Source of the DNA: DATHTS01 sp965219305
GTDB taxonomy: Bacteria > Acidobacteriota > Blastocatellia > Pyrinomonadales > Pyrinomonadaceae
Length of the DNA: 64,000 nucleotides
Reading direction: 5' to 3'
Assembly (NCBI GenBank): GCA_965219305.1
Contig: OZ244725.1
Coordinates: forward strand, 868,001 to 932,000
Below are positions 27,997 through 35,799 of this stretch, piece after piece. A program made the translations under genes and the position numbers. How positions within the stretch are numbered: the stretch's first letter is position 1; every line of letters starts with the position of its first letter. Under the pieces are notes generated by a model. That model was not told where the DNA came from. It saw only the letters and a program-made list of their open reading frames with translations, and made no database searches.

Positions 27997-28959
27997 TTAA
28001 AGAATTGTTTTTCCGAGTGCCGATAAAATTAATTCTCCGGCGAGTTTTACAGTAATATTCCTTTCGTCGAGCATCGGATTTACTTCGACGATTTCAAACG
28101 AACGCATTTTTTCCGATTCCGCGACCATTTCCAAAGCGAGATGCGATTCGCGGTAAGACATTCCGCCGCGAACGAGCGTTCCCGAACCCGGAGCAAAACG
28201 CGGATCAATTACGTCAACATCAAAAGTCACGGCAAATCCTGCTTCGGCTCTTGATGCAACTTTTATTGCCCGTTCGACACATTCGCCAATACCGAGACGA
28301 TCAATGTCGCTCATCGTAAAAACCTGCTCGCGTATGCCGAGTTCGCGGATCAGATTTTTTTCTCCCAAATCCAAGTCTCTTCCACCGATGTGTGCCAGAT
28401 GTTTCGGGTTTATTTTCGGTGAAAATCCTTCGATCTTAACAAGCGAATCTTCCCCGATGCCGAGAATCGTGGCAAGCGGCATTCCGTGAATATTTCCGCT
28501 CGGCGAAGTTTCCGGCGTGTTCATATCGGCGTGAGCATCAAACCATATAAGACCGACTTCTTTATTTTGTTCTCGAAAAAATGATGAAACTCCCGAAAAT
28601 GTGCCGAGTCCGATAGAATGATCGCCGCCGATAATTACAGGAAAATCGTCGTTTTCGAGTATTTTTTTGACATCCTTCGCCATATTTTGGCTCGATGCTA
28701 AAATCTCTTTCAAGTATTTCGGATTTTCACTCTCTTGAGCCGGTTTTTCAGGTTTGATAATTTCAACATCACCGTAATCGTTAAACTTAAAACCTAACTC
28801 TTCGATGTGTTCAGAAAGTATTTTCCCTCTGATATGTGCCGAACGCAGCGCGGCTGGACCCATATCACTTCCGATTTCGCCTGCGCCGAATCCAAGCGGA
28901 ACGCCCAGCATTCCTACTGTTTTTCCCTTTCCCGGAAAATCTCTTTTCTCAAAATTCAT
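27997..28959 (-). CDS. rocF: Arginase
   Basis: A 320-aa binuclear manganese hydrolase converting arginine to ornithine and urea. Metal-ligand motifs are intact: GGDHSIGLGT (about 110-119), WFDAHADMNTPETSPSGNIHGMPL (split about 138-161) and TFDVDVIDPRFAPGSG (about 242-257). The -HGMPL- and -NTPETSPSGN- phrases favour arginase over agmatinase. It lies directly upstream of ddl and downstream of ptsH in transcription order. With pruA in the window it suggests arginine use as a carbon/nitrogen source. Dependence on manganese is of interest given the manganese riboswitch at 46.7 kb. Confidence 0.92.
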   Translation of the reverse strand: MNFEKRDFPGKGKTVGMLGVPLGFGAGEIGSDMGPAALRSAHIRGKILSEHIEELGFKFNDYGDVEIIKPEKPAQESENPKYLKEILASSQNMAKDVKKILENDDFPVIIGGDHSIGLGTFSGVSSFFREQNKEVGLIWFDAHADMNTPETSPSGNIHGMPLATILGIGEDSLVKIEGFSPKINPKHLAHIGGRDLDLGEKNLIRELGIREQVFTMSDIDRLGIGECVERAIKVASRAEAGFAVTFDVDVIDPRFAPGSGTLVRGGMSYRESHLALEMVAESEKMRSFEIVEVNPMLDERNITVKLAGELILSALGKTIL

Positions 28960-29036
28960 AAATATCTGCTTTTTTACTTTATACTGTGCCGATTCGTTGC
29001 TTTTAATCTAAATTGAATTGGCAAAATCCGCGAAAT

Positions 29037-29309
29037 TTAAAGTTCTCCAAAACCTTCATTAAATAATTTTTCAATAGCGACATAAGCTTCTTTCTCGTCT
29101 TTGCCGTCGCAGTTTAAATTTAAAATCGTTCCGCGCGCCGCCGCCAAACTCAAAACGCTCAAAATTGATTTGGCGTTGGCGGAAACTCCGTTGTCTGTTC
29201 GGCTTATTGTTATTTTACTTCCAAAAGTTTCAGCCAAACGAATAAGTTGCGCCGCAGCTCTGGCATGAAGCCCGAGTCTGTTGACGATTTTGATTTGTTT
29301 TTCAATCAT
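29037..29309 (-). CDS. ptsH: Phosphocarrier protein HPr
   Basis: 90 aa. Carries the phospho-acceptor His15 in GLHARAAAQL and the regulatory serine in the NAKSILSVLSL segment (Ser48 here, equivalent to Ser46 of other HPr proteins). The presence of that serine together with hprK in the same array suggests it is a kinase substrate. It starts 6 bp after the EIIA gene stop. It receives phosphate from enzyme I (ptsI at 63325). Confidence 0.96.
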   Translation of the reverse strand: MIEKQIKIVNRLGLHARAAAQLIRLAETFGSKITISRTDNGVSANAKSILSVLSLAAARGTILNLNCDGKDEKEAYVAIEKLFNEGFGEL

Positions 29310-29315
29310 CCCGGA

Positions 29316-29729
29316 TTACTTTTTCAACGGCGCAAGGAGTTCTCCGGCGCGGTAAATCGCTTGTTTTCCCTGTTCTTCGACTGTTTTCGCCATTTCTGCA
29401 AGTGTCATCTCTTTATTTTGCGAAGCGAGTTTCAGAACCATCGGCAAATTAACGCCCGTCACAATTTCGACTTCGCTTTTATCCAAAAACATAGCCGAAA
29501 TATTCGTCGGAGTTCCGCCGAACATATCGGTTAAAAGTAAAACTCCCGATTCGCCGGAAACTTGTTTTATCGCGCGGGAAATTTCGCTTTTCGCCTGCTC
29601 GACATCATCGTGCCAACCGATCGAAACCGCCGCGATATGATTTAATTCGCCGACAACGGTTTCCGCAGCCGCCAATAATTCGTTGGCAAGTCTTCCGTGA
29701 GAAACAATTACTCCGCCGATTTTTTTCAT
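29316..29729 (-). CDS. PTS EIIA component, mannose-family (regulatory EIIA-Man-like)
   Basis: 137 aa. The phospho-acceptor His is residue 11 in IGGVIVSHGRLANELL. The block LLTDMFGGTPTNISAMFL (about 60-77) and VTGVNLPMVLKLAS are diagnostic of the EIIA-Man fold. No EIIB, EIIC or EIID genes are in the window, so it probably works in regulation as the terminal acceptor of a phosphorelay, as inferred for similar clusters in proteobacteria. Its target is unknown. Confidence 0.92.
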   Translation of the reverse strand: MKKIGGVIVSHGRLANELLAAAETVVGELNHIAAVSIGWHDDVEQAKSEISRAIKQVSGESGVLLLTDMFGGTPTNISAMFLDKSEVEIVTGVNLPMVLKLASQNKEMTLAEMAKTVEEQGKQAIYRAGELLAPLKK

Positions 29730-29821
29730 AGATTTATTTTTTGTTTTAGATTTTTATTTTTGAATTATTATGGCGATTGACTACACGATAAAAATTACAA
29801 AAACAAGAAAAAAAGTAACCG

Positions 29822-30718
29822 TTATTTTTTTATATCACGATGAATTACAGAAACATTAAAGCCGACTTCCGATAATTCTCTGCCTAAACTTTCCGAAACC
29901 ATAACCGAACGATGTCTGCCGCCGGTGCAGCCGATACCGATTGTCAGATAAGATTTTCCTTCCTGATGATATTGCGGCAAAAGATATTTAAGCAAGTCGG
30001 AAAATCTACTAATTGTTTCAATTACCGTTTCCTGTTTACTCAAAAATTTAATTACTTTTTCATTTGTTCCGGGCAATTCTTTGAGATTTTTTTCAAAATA
30101 CGGATTCGGCAGATGCCGAACGTCAAACAAAAGGTCAACGCCGCGCGGATTGCCGTGTTTATGTCCGAAACTGACGATTTGCACATTTAATGGAACGCCT
30201 TCTTCCTGCTTACCGAATTTTTGAACAAGCATTCGCCGCAAGGTATGGACGGTTAAATCGGAAGTATTCACGATCATATCGGCATTCTCGCGCACCGTTT
30301 TCATCGCCTTTTTTTCCGCCCGGATTCCGGCGAGTTTTCCGCCGCCTTTATCTGCCGGATGCGGTCGGCGCGTCTCCGAAAAACGTCGTTCCAAAACTTC
30401 ATCATCCGCTTCGAAAAACAACACGAACGGAGCGTGATTGTTTTTCTTGAGTTTCAATAACTCTTTCGGAAAATCGGACAAAAAATGTCGTTCACGAATA
30501 TCAATCACCAATGCGGCTTTTTCGATGGCGGCAACTTCTTCATCTGCCGGAACAAGCAGTCGCGCAAAAGTTGATAGCATCGAAATCGGAAGGTTATCAA
30601 CACAGAAATACCCCAAATCTTCAAAAGCATTTGTCGCCGAACTCATTCCCGAACCGCTTAAACCCGTAATTATCACAAAATTTGGGATATTTAGATTTTC
30701 CGTATTGTCTGTCGCCAT
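29822..30718 (-). CDS. rapZ: RapZ/YvcJ-family nucleotide-binding protein with altered Walker A
   Basis: A 298-aa protein of the RapZ (RNase adapter)/YvcJ family. The N-terminal P-loop reads ITGLSGSGMSSATNAFEDLG (17-36): the invariant Walker A Lys is Met25 (codon ATG where AAG/AAA is expected). The rest is well conserved: FCVDNLP (about 38-44), DIRERHFL near 73, RRPHPAD near 117, and the C-terminal TIGIGCTGGRHRSVMVSESL (about 261-280). In enterobacteria RapZ controls GlmZ decay and glucosamine-6-phosphate synthesis; elsewhere it binds UDP-GlcNAc precursors or nucleotides. Position between hprK and EIIA is canonical. Confidence 0.92.
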   Translation of the reverse strand: MATDNTENLNIPNFVIITGLSGSGMSSATNAFEDLGYFCVDNLPISMLSTFARLLVPADEEVAAIEKAALVIDIRERHFLSDFPKELLKLKKNNHAPFVLFFEADDEVLERRFSETRRPHPADKGGGKLAGIRAEKKAMKTVRENADMIVNTSDLTVHTLRRMLVQKFGKQEEGVPLNVQIVSFGHKHGNPRGVDLLFDVRHLPNPYFEKNLKELPGTNEKVIKFLSKQETVIETISRFSDLLKYLLPQYHQEGKSYLTIGIGCTGGRHRSVMVSESLGRELSEVGFNVSVIHRDIKK

Positions 30719-30726
30719 AAAATTAA

Positions 30727-31671
30727 TTATAAATTTTCGTTTAGTATCGCCGAATGTTTTTCTACAAACAATTTTGCAGCATCATAACCTTTAGTTTTTA
30801 AAAGGTAAATTCTTACTGCTGTTTCTACAAGAGTTGAAAGATTTCTTCCTGAACTGAGCGGTAAAACAAATTTTAATACTTTAATTCCAAGAATGTTTTC
30901 CTTTTTGGTTTCCAATCCTAAACGCTCAACTTCTAAAACCTCGTTCCGTTTTACTAATTCGATACAAAGACTGATTTGCTGCGTTTTTCCGACCGCCGAA
31001 ACTCCGAATAAATCCTTTATATTGATTATACCGAGACCTCGTATTTCGAGATGTTCGGCGGTTATCTCCGGCGTTTCACCGAAGATATTGTCGCCGACCT
31101 TTTTAATAATTACCGTATCATCGGAAATCAGCCGATGTCCGCGCGTTATAAGATCAAGAGCGCATTCGCTTTTTCCGATTCCCGATTCGCCGATAAACAA
31201 AACGCCCGTGCCGAATACTGCTAAAAGAACGCCGTGCATAACAGTCTGCGGAGCAAGAATTTCCTGCAAAATTAAAGAAATTTTTGAAATTGCGTCCGAA
31301 CTGATAAGATCGGTTTTGAGTAACGGTAAATTTTTGCGTTCGGCGATTTCAATTAATTCTTTGTGAGGTTCGAGATTTTTCGTCACTAAAACACAACAAA
31401 TTTTATCGAAATCCAGTTTCTCTAACTTTTGAATTATTACTTTTCTGCTGAATTGTGAAAGATAGGAAACTTCACTTTTGCCGATGATCTGAATTCTGCC
31501 CGGATGAATATAATCTGGAAATCCCGCAAGTGCTAAACCGAGTTTTTGAATTCTGTTTGAAACGATTTCCCGTTTCGTCAAACCGTCCGCGCCGGCTAAA
31601 ATGTCTATTTTCAATTTAGCCGACGCGATTTCTAAAAATTCCGCGATGTTAATTTTCGGAACTGGTAACAT
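30727..31671 (-). CDS. hprK: HPr kinase/phosphorylase
   Basis: 314 aa. The N-terminal regulatory domain (about 1-135) precedes the kinase domain with catalytic His146 in VMHGVLLAVFG, Walker A GESGIGKSECALDL (161-174), and HRLISDDTVII (179-189). The signature EIRGLGIINIKDLFG is near 207-221. The enzyme phosphorylates and dephosphorylates the regulatory serine of HPr. It lies 8 bp upstream of rapZ and 4 bp downstream of hpf, all on the minus strand. In Gram-negative bacteria it is usually part of such an rpoN-linked cluster. Confidence 0.96.
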   Translation of the reverse strand: MLPVPKINIAEFLEIASAKLKIDILAGADGLTKREIVSNRIQKLGLALAGFPDYIHPGRIQIIGKSEVSYLSQFSRKVIIQKLEKLDFDKICCVLVTKNLEPHKELIEIAERKNLPLLKTDLISSDAISKISLILQEILAPQTVMHGVLLAVFGTGVLFIGESGIGKSECALDLITRGHRLISDDTVIIKKVGDNIFGETPEITAEHLEIRGLGIINIKDLFGVSAVGKTQQISLCIELVKRNEVLEVERLGLETKKENILGIKVLKFVLPLSSGRNLSTLVETAVRIYLLKTKGYDAAKLFVEKHSAILNENL

Positions 31672-31675
31672 TCTT

Positions 31676-32206
31676 TTACGGTTCGATTAAACCGTAATTT
31701 CCATTTTTGCGTTTGTAAATCACTGAAATACCGTTAGTTTCAGCGTTTCTAAAAACAAGAAATTGATCTTCTTCATCTTCAAGACGCATCGCCGCTTCTT
31801 CCGCAGTCATCGGTTTTACGGCGTAACTGTCAATACTGACAATATTCGGTTCATTTGGTTCCGGCAAAATTTCTTCCGATTCGGGAATAATTAAACTGGC
31901 TTTTGTAGCTTTGTGAGATTTATCAATTATTTTCTTTTTCAATCGCCGCGCTTGTTTTTCAATCTTATCAATTGTTTGCGAAAGCGATTGATACATATCG
32001 TCCACCGTCGTCTGCGCCGTCAAAACTTCCTTCATCCAATTGACGACGATTTCGGAACGATGCTTTTTCCCTTCAACTTCAATCGTAACGTGCGCCCGAA
32101 TATGTTCGCCGTCAAAAAAATGATTGAATCTTTCAAAATGTTCCTCGACATGAGAACGCAATGCCGGAGTTACCTCGATGTGTCTGCCTGTATATTCAAA
32201 TTTCAT
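31676..32206 (-). CDS. hpf: Ribosome hibernation promoting factor, long form
   Basis: 176 aa. N-terminal HPF/YfiA domain (MKFEYTGRHIEVTPALRSHV onwards, to about 105) and a C-terminal long-HPF dimerisation domain (about 118-174: IDSYAVKPMTAEEAAMRLED, then NGISVIYKRKNGNYGLIEP). The long form lets two 70S ribosomes pair as 100S particles in stationary phase. Position directly after rpoN is conserved in many bacteria. Confidence 0.95.
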   Translation of the reverse strand: MKFEYTGRHIEVTPALRSHVEEHFERFNHFFDGEHIRAHVTIEVEGKKHRSEIVVNWMKEVLTAQTTVDDMYQSLSQTIDKIEKQARRLKKKIIDKSHKATKASLIIPESEEILPEPNEPNIVSIDSYAVKPMTAEEAAMRLEDEEDQFLVFRNAETNGISVIYKRKNGNYGLIEP

Positions 32207-32313
32207 AAGTTTAATTTTGTTCTTTGTCCTAGTTTTTTTTTTGTCTCTGGAGCAAATTTAATGGACAATTTTGTTTTCGTTAAAACAAAAGGCAAAAAAC
32301 TGAGAACAAGTTT

Positions 32314-33864
32314 TCAAATAACTGTTTTACGTTCACGAGAGCCTGGAATATTCATTTGATCGCGGTATTTGGCAACTGTCCGGCGTGATAATTTTACGCC
32401 GCCTTTTCCTAACAATTTAGCGATTTTATCATCGGTCATCGGTTTTTTCGTATCTTCTTCTTCGATCATTTTCTTGATCTTCAATTTTAGAATTCGAGTC
32501 GAAACTTCTTCGCCATCCTCGTTGAGCATTCCTTCCGAGAAAAAGCGGCGCAGTTCGATAACGCCCTGCGGCGTATGCGCGTATTTTCTATTTACAACAC
32601 GGGAAATTGTCGAAAGGTGCATTCCGATGTCTTCCGCCACATCTTTTAGCATCATCGGTTTGATATGCTGAACACCGAAATTTAAAAAATCTTCCTGCTT
32701 TCTGATTATACAATCTACAACTTTATAGATTGTCTGTTTTCGATGCTCGATATTTCTTAAAAGATCAATCGCCGAACGGACTTTATCTTTGATAAAATCC
32801 TTAGTTTCCTTTGACGTTTCATCTTTATCAACCAGATTTTTATAAGAACTACTGATTCGCAGGCGCGGACTGCCGTCGTCCGCAAAATAGATCACATATT
32901 CGCCCTCGATTTTCTCGATATAAACTTCCGGCGCAACATAAATCGGTTCTTCCGTCGAATAACGCCTGCCCGGATACGGATCTAAAATACGAACTTTATT
33001 AATTTCTTCATTTAACTCTTCAAGCGCGCGTCCGGTATCTTTGGCAAGATGTTGAAGACGATGCGGCTGCAAGTTTTCCAGATGATTTGCTACGAGTTCA
33101 GCCGCGAGTGAATCGCCTTCTCCGTTTGCTTCGAGTTGTGCAAGCAGGCATTCTTTAACATTTCGAACGCCGCAACCGACGGGTTCAAGCTGCATAACTA
33201 TCTGCCGCGCCTTTTCAACAGTTTCTAACGAACAACCGCACATTTCCGCGATCTCTTCGTTTATGGCAATCAAACGCCCGTCGCTGTCAAGATTTCCGAT
33301 AATGCAGTATCCGGCTTCTTCCGTTTTGTCATCAATACTGCACATATTGAGTTGCCATTCGAGATGATCGGTCAGATTCGGCGAATAAGACAAAAACTGT
33401 TCAAAACTCGGCTGATCTTCTTTGTGTTCGAATTCCTGAGTTTTATATCCCGGATCGAGATAGTCCTGAAACTCACTGCCAAAATCAATTTCTTCAAAAG
33501 CGTCCGAATTATCTTCCGATCCGTCGTCGCCGTCAGAATCTGAACTTTCTTCCGTGGCGTTTTGAACCAAACTGTCAGGCGAAAAATCTTCTGCGCTATC
33601 CAAATTATCAAGTGAATATTCATCACCGCCGTTTTCGGTCAATTCATTTTGACCGTCAGTATTTTGATCGAGAATTTTATCGGCGATTTCCTGCAGTTCG
33701 TCGCCCGTCATCACTTCTTCTAATATCGGATTTTCAACTAATTCCTGTTGAATAAGCTCGGCGAGTTCAAGCGTAGTCATCTGCAGCATTTCGATTCTTT
33801 GCCGCAATTGAGGCGTTAGAATCATTCTCTGAGATAGTTGTTGTGTAAGTCTAAGTGATGCCAT
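32314..33864 (-). CDS. rpoN: RNA polymerase sigma-54 factor
   Basis: 516 aa. Region I is Gln/Leu rich (LTQQLSQRMILTPQLRQRIEMLQM, split about 5-28, then ELVENPILEE). A very acidic Region II (about 60-160, strings of D/E) follows, then the core-binding domain and HTH (LKDVAEDIGMHLSTISRVVN, about 405-424). The RpoN box reads RRTVAKYRDQMNIP (about 494-507). It enables transcription from -24/-12 promoters with enhancer-binding proteins. No enhancer-binding protein is in the window. It starts the hpf-hprK-rapZ-EIIA-ptsH run. Confidence 0.97.
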   Translation of the reverse strand: MASLRLTQQLSQRMILTPQLRQRIEMLQMTTLELAELIQQELVENPILEEVMTGDELQEIADKILDQNTDGQNELTENGGDEYSLDNLDSAEDFSPDSLVQNATEESSDSDGDDGSEDNSDAFEEIDFGSEFQDYLDPGYKTQEFEHKEDQPSFEQFLSYSPNLTDHLEWQLNMCSIDDKTEEAGYCIIGNLDSDGRLIAINEEIAEMCGCSLETVEKARQIVMQLEPVGCGVRNVKECLLAQLEANGEGDSLAAELVANHLENLQPHRLQHLAKDTGRALEELNEEINKVRILDPYPGRRYSTEEPIYVAPEVYIEKIEGEYVIYFADDGSPRLRISSSYKNLVDKDETSKETKDFIKDKVRSAIDLLRNIEHRKQTIYKVVDCIIRKQEDFLNFGVQHIKPMMLKDVAEDIGMHLSTISRVVNRKYAHTPQGVIELRRFFSEGMLNEDGEEVSTRILKLKIKKMIEEEDTKKPMTDDKIAKLLGKGGVKLSRRTVAKYRDQMNIPGSRERKTVI

Positions 33865-33957
33865 CTACAAACTAAATTTTATGTTTTCTGCGTGGTTTTA
33901 GTCAAAAGTGAACTCTGTGTGAATTATACATCATTTCAGCATAAAGGAAGAATTTTT

Positions 33958-34059
33958 AACACAGATGCACACAGATAAAATCTGATAAGAAGAAGATAAT
34001 GCTAAATATTAAATTCTTATCTTATTTTCATCTTACACTTATTTGTGTGGATCTGTGTT
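33958..34059. repeat. Imperfect 102-bp palindromic element between rpoN and lptB
   Basis: Outer arms of 21 bp (33958-33978 and 34039-34059) are inverted copies with two mismatches. The interior is also partly self-complementary. The arm contains AACACAGATGCACACAGAT, the kind of motif often seen in dispersed extragenic palindromes. It could fold in RNA and separate lptB from rpoN. Confidence 0.6.
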
Positions 34060-34095
34060 GAAAATATTTGTTTCCGTATTTGCATAAATTCCACA

Positions 34096-34881
34096 TCAAA
34101 GCCGAAATCGTTCACCGAGATAAAGTTTTCTAACCTGTTCGTCTTCCACCAACTCAGTGGGCAGACCGCTTTTTAAAATTTCGCCTTCCGACAAAATGTA
34201 AGCTCGGTCGGTAATTCCGAGAGTTTCGCGAACATTGTGATCGGTAATTAAAATCCCGATATTTTGACCTTTTAAATACAAAATAATTTCCCGAATATCA
34301 TCAATTGCAATCGGATCAATTCCCGCAAAAGGTTCATCAAGCAAAATAAATTCCGGTTCGGTCGCCAGACAACGCGCAATTTCGACGCGCCGCCGTTCGC
34401 CGCCGGAAAGCGCATCGCCGCGCGTTTTGCGAACGTGAGAAACGCCGAATTCTTCTAAAAGTTCATCCAACCGCTCGAATCTTTCCGAGCGCGACATTTT
34501 CATCGTTTCAAGAATTGCCAGAATATTTTGCTCGGCGGAAAGTCTGCGAAAGATCGAAGGTTCCTGCGGCAAATAACCCAAACCGAGCCGCGCCCGCAGA
34601 TACATCGGAAGGCGCGTAACGTCCTGACCGTTAAGAAAAATATTCCCGGTTTCTGTGCGCTCCAATCCGACCATCATATAAAAAGTCGTAGTTTTCCCCG
34701 CACCGTTCGCGCCTAAAAGCCCGACGACTTCGCCCTTTTCAACGTTAAGCGAAACATCATCAACCACGCGGCGGCGACCGTAAGTTTTTTGTAAGTTGAT
34801 TGCGAATAGTGAATTTAAGCGCAAATCATCATCTTCCGCCATCGTTGTTTCGTTTAATTGTTCCTTTGAGAAATTTAACAC
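34096..34881 (-). CDS. lptB: LPS export ABC transporter ATPase LptB
   Basis: 261 aa from GTG 34881; an ATG at 34842 (codon 14) is an equally possible start, as neither has a clear ribosome site. ABC domain: LQKTYGRRRVVDDVSLNVEKG, Walker A GLLGANGAGKTTTFYMMVG (split about 54-72), signature LSGGERRRVEIARCL near 158-172, Walker B EFILLDEPFAGIDPIAI. The motifs GAGKTTTFYM and FAGIDP are typical of LptB. It powers lipopolysaccharide extraction with LptF/G, which are not in this window. A secreted-protein gene separates it from lptCA. Confidence 0.93.
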   Translation of the reverse strand: MLNFSKEQLNETTMAEDDDLRLNSLFAINLQKTYGRRRVVDDVSLNVEKGEVVGLLGANGAGKTTTFYMMVGLERTETGNIFLNGQDVTRLPMYLRARLGLGYLPQEPSIFRRLSAEQNILAILETMKMSRSERFERLDELLEEFGVSHVRKTRGDALSGGERRRVEIARCLATEPEFILLDEPFAGIDPIAIDDIREIILYLKGQNIGILITDHNVRETLGITDRAYILSEGEILKSGLPTELVEDEQVRKLYLGERFRL

Positions 34882-34936
34882 TATAGGATGATTATTTTAG
34901 ATATTTGGAATGAATTTTAACAATTTTAGAAATTAT

Positions 34937-35788
34937 TTACTGTTTTGGCGATTTCTCTTTTAATTCAATTTCAAAATAAACTCCTTTAGAGAAATCTCCT
35001 CCGAACTTTTCCGGTGAGTTTTTAAGACCATTTTCAAAGTCTTTATCTGAAATTGATTCAGCCCAATATGCTGAGTAGTTGTCAAATCCGATTGCCATAC
35101 TGTTTTCAAAAACTCTAAATCTTGTTGAAAAGAGAAATTCTGCTTTGTATTTACTATTTTCCTCAAATGATAAATCGTAAATTCCTTTTTTCAAATTATT
35201 GATTTTGAAAAAACCATTTTTATCGGTTTTAACCTGAACTTTCTCATTTCCGTTATCAAGAAAAAAGTTGTAATTGGGAAGAAAACTTCTTTTCCAAATT
35301 TCTTGTTCTTTAGTTGATAAGACAACCGAGCCGTAAAATTGCGGTTCGGGTTTTCCCTTTAATTTCTCGTTTATAAAATAGATTTGATCTTGGGCGTTTA
35401 TAAGTTTTTCAATCCGGCTGCAAAAAGTATATGTTCTTAAATTCTGTTCATCATTCCCGTATGCATAAATCAAGTAAGTTTCGCCAACTTCAAAACTGCT
35501 TTGACATATATCAGGCTTTCCCAAATTTATTTTTAACGCCTTATTTTTAATCCCCTTAAATGAGTTAACGATTTCAAATTCATAAATCATATCTTCTTCC
35601 CGCGCCTTTTCATACTCTTCACGCGACAAGTTTTCTTTAACACTACTTTTAATTACCTTTCCAATAAATACTGCCGAAGATTCGTCAAATGCACTCCAAA
35701 CAGTGGGTAAGGAATCGCATTCACAAGCAAAAACGCTGAGTGTAAAAATCGGACTGATTAAAAACAAAAAAGAAATAAATAATTTCAT
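34937..35788 (-). CDS. Secreted protein with N-terminal CxC motif and carboxypeptidase-regulatory-like end
   Basis: 283 aa with a signal peptide (about 1-20) followed immediately by CECDSLPTVWSAFDESSAVFIGKVI, a pattern like the start of netrin/TIMP-type domains. Residues about 175-225 (VQVKTDKNGFFKINNLKKGIYDLSFEE) look like a carboxypeptidase regulatory-like/prealbumin beta-sandwich. The composition is markedly more AT-rich and Lys/Asn/Phe rich than lptCA and lptB on either side, which suggests later insertion into the operon. It starts 11 bp after the lptCA stop. No function can be assigned. Confidence 0.65.
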   Translation of the reverse strand: MKLFISFLFLISPIFTLSVFACECDSLPTVWSAFDESSAVFIGKVIKSSVKENLSREEYEKAREEDMIYEFEIVNSFKGIKNKALKINLGKPDICQSSFEVGETYLIYAYGNDEQNLRTYTFCSRIEKLINAQDQIYFINEKLKGKPEPQFYGSVVLSTKEQEIWKRSFLPNYNFFLDNGNEKVQVKTDKNGFFKINNLKKGIYDLSFEENSKYKAEFLFSTRFRVFENSMAIGFDNYSAYWAESISDKDFENGLKNSPEKFGGDFSKGVYFEIELKEKSPKQ

Positions 35789-35799
35789 ATCAAATTCTC

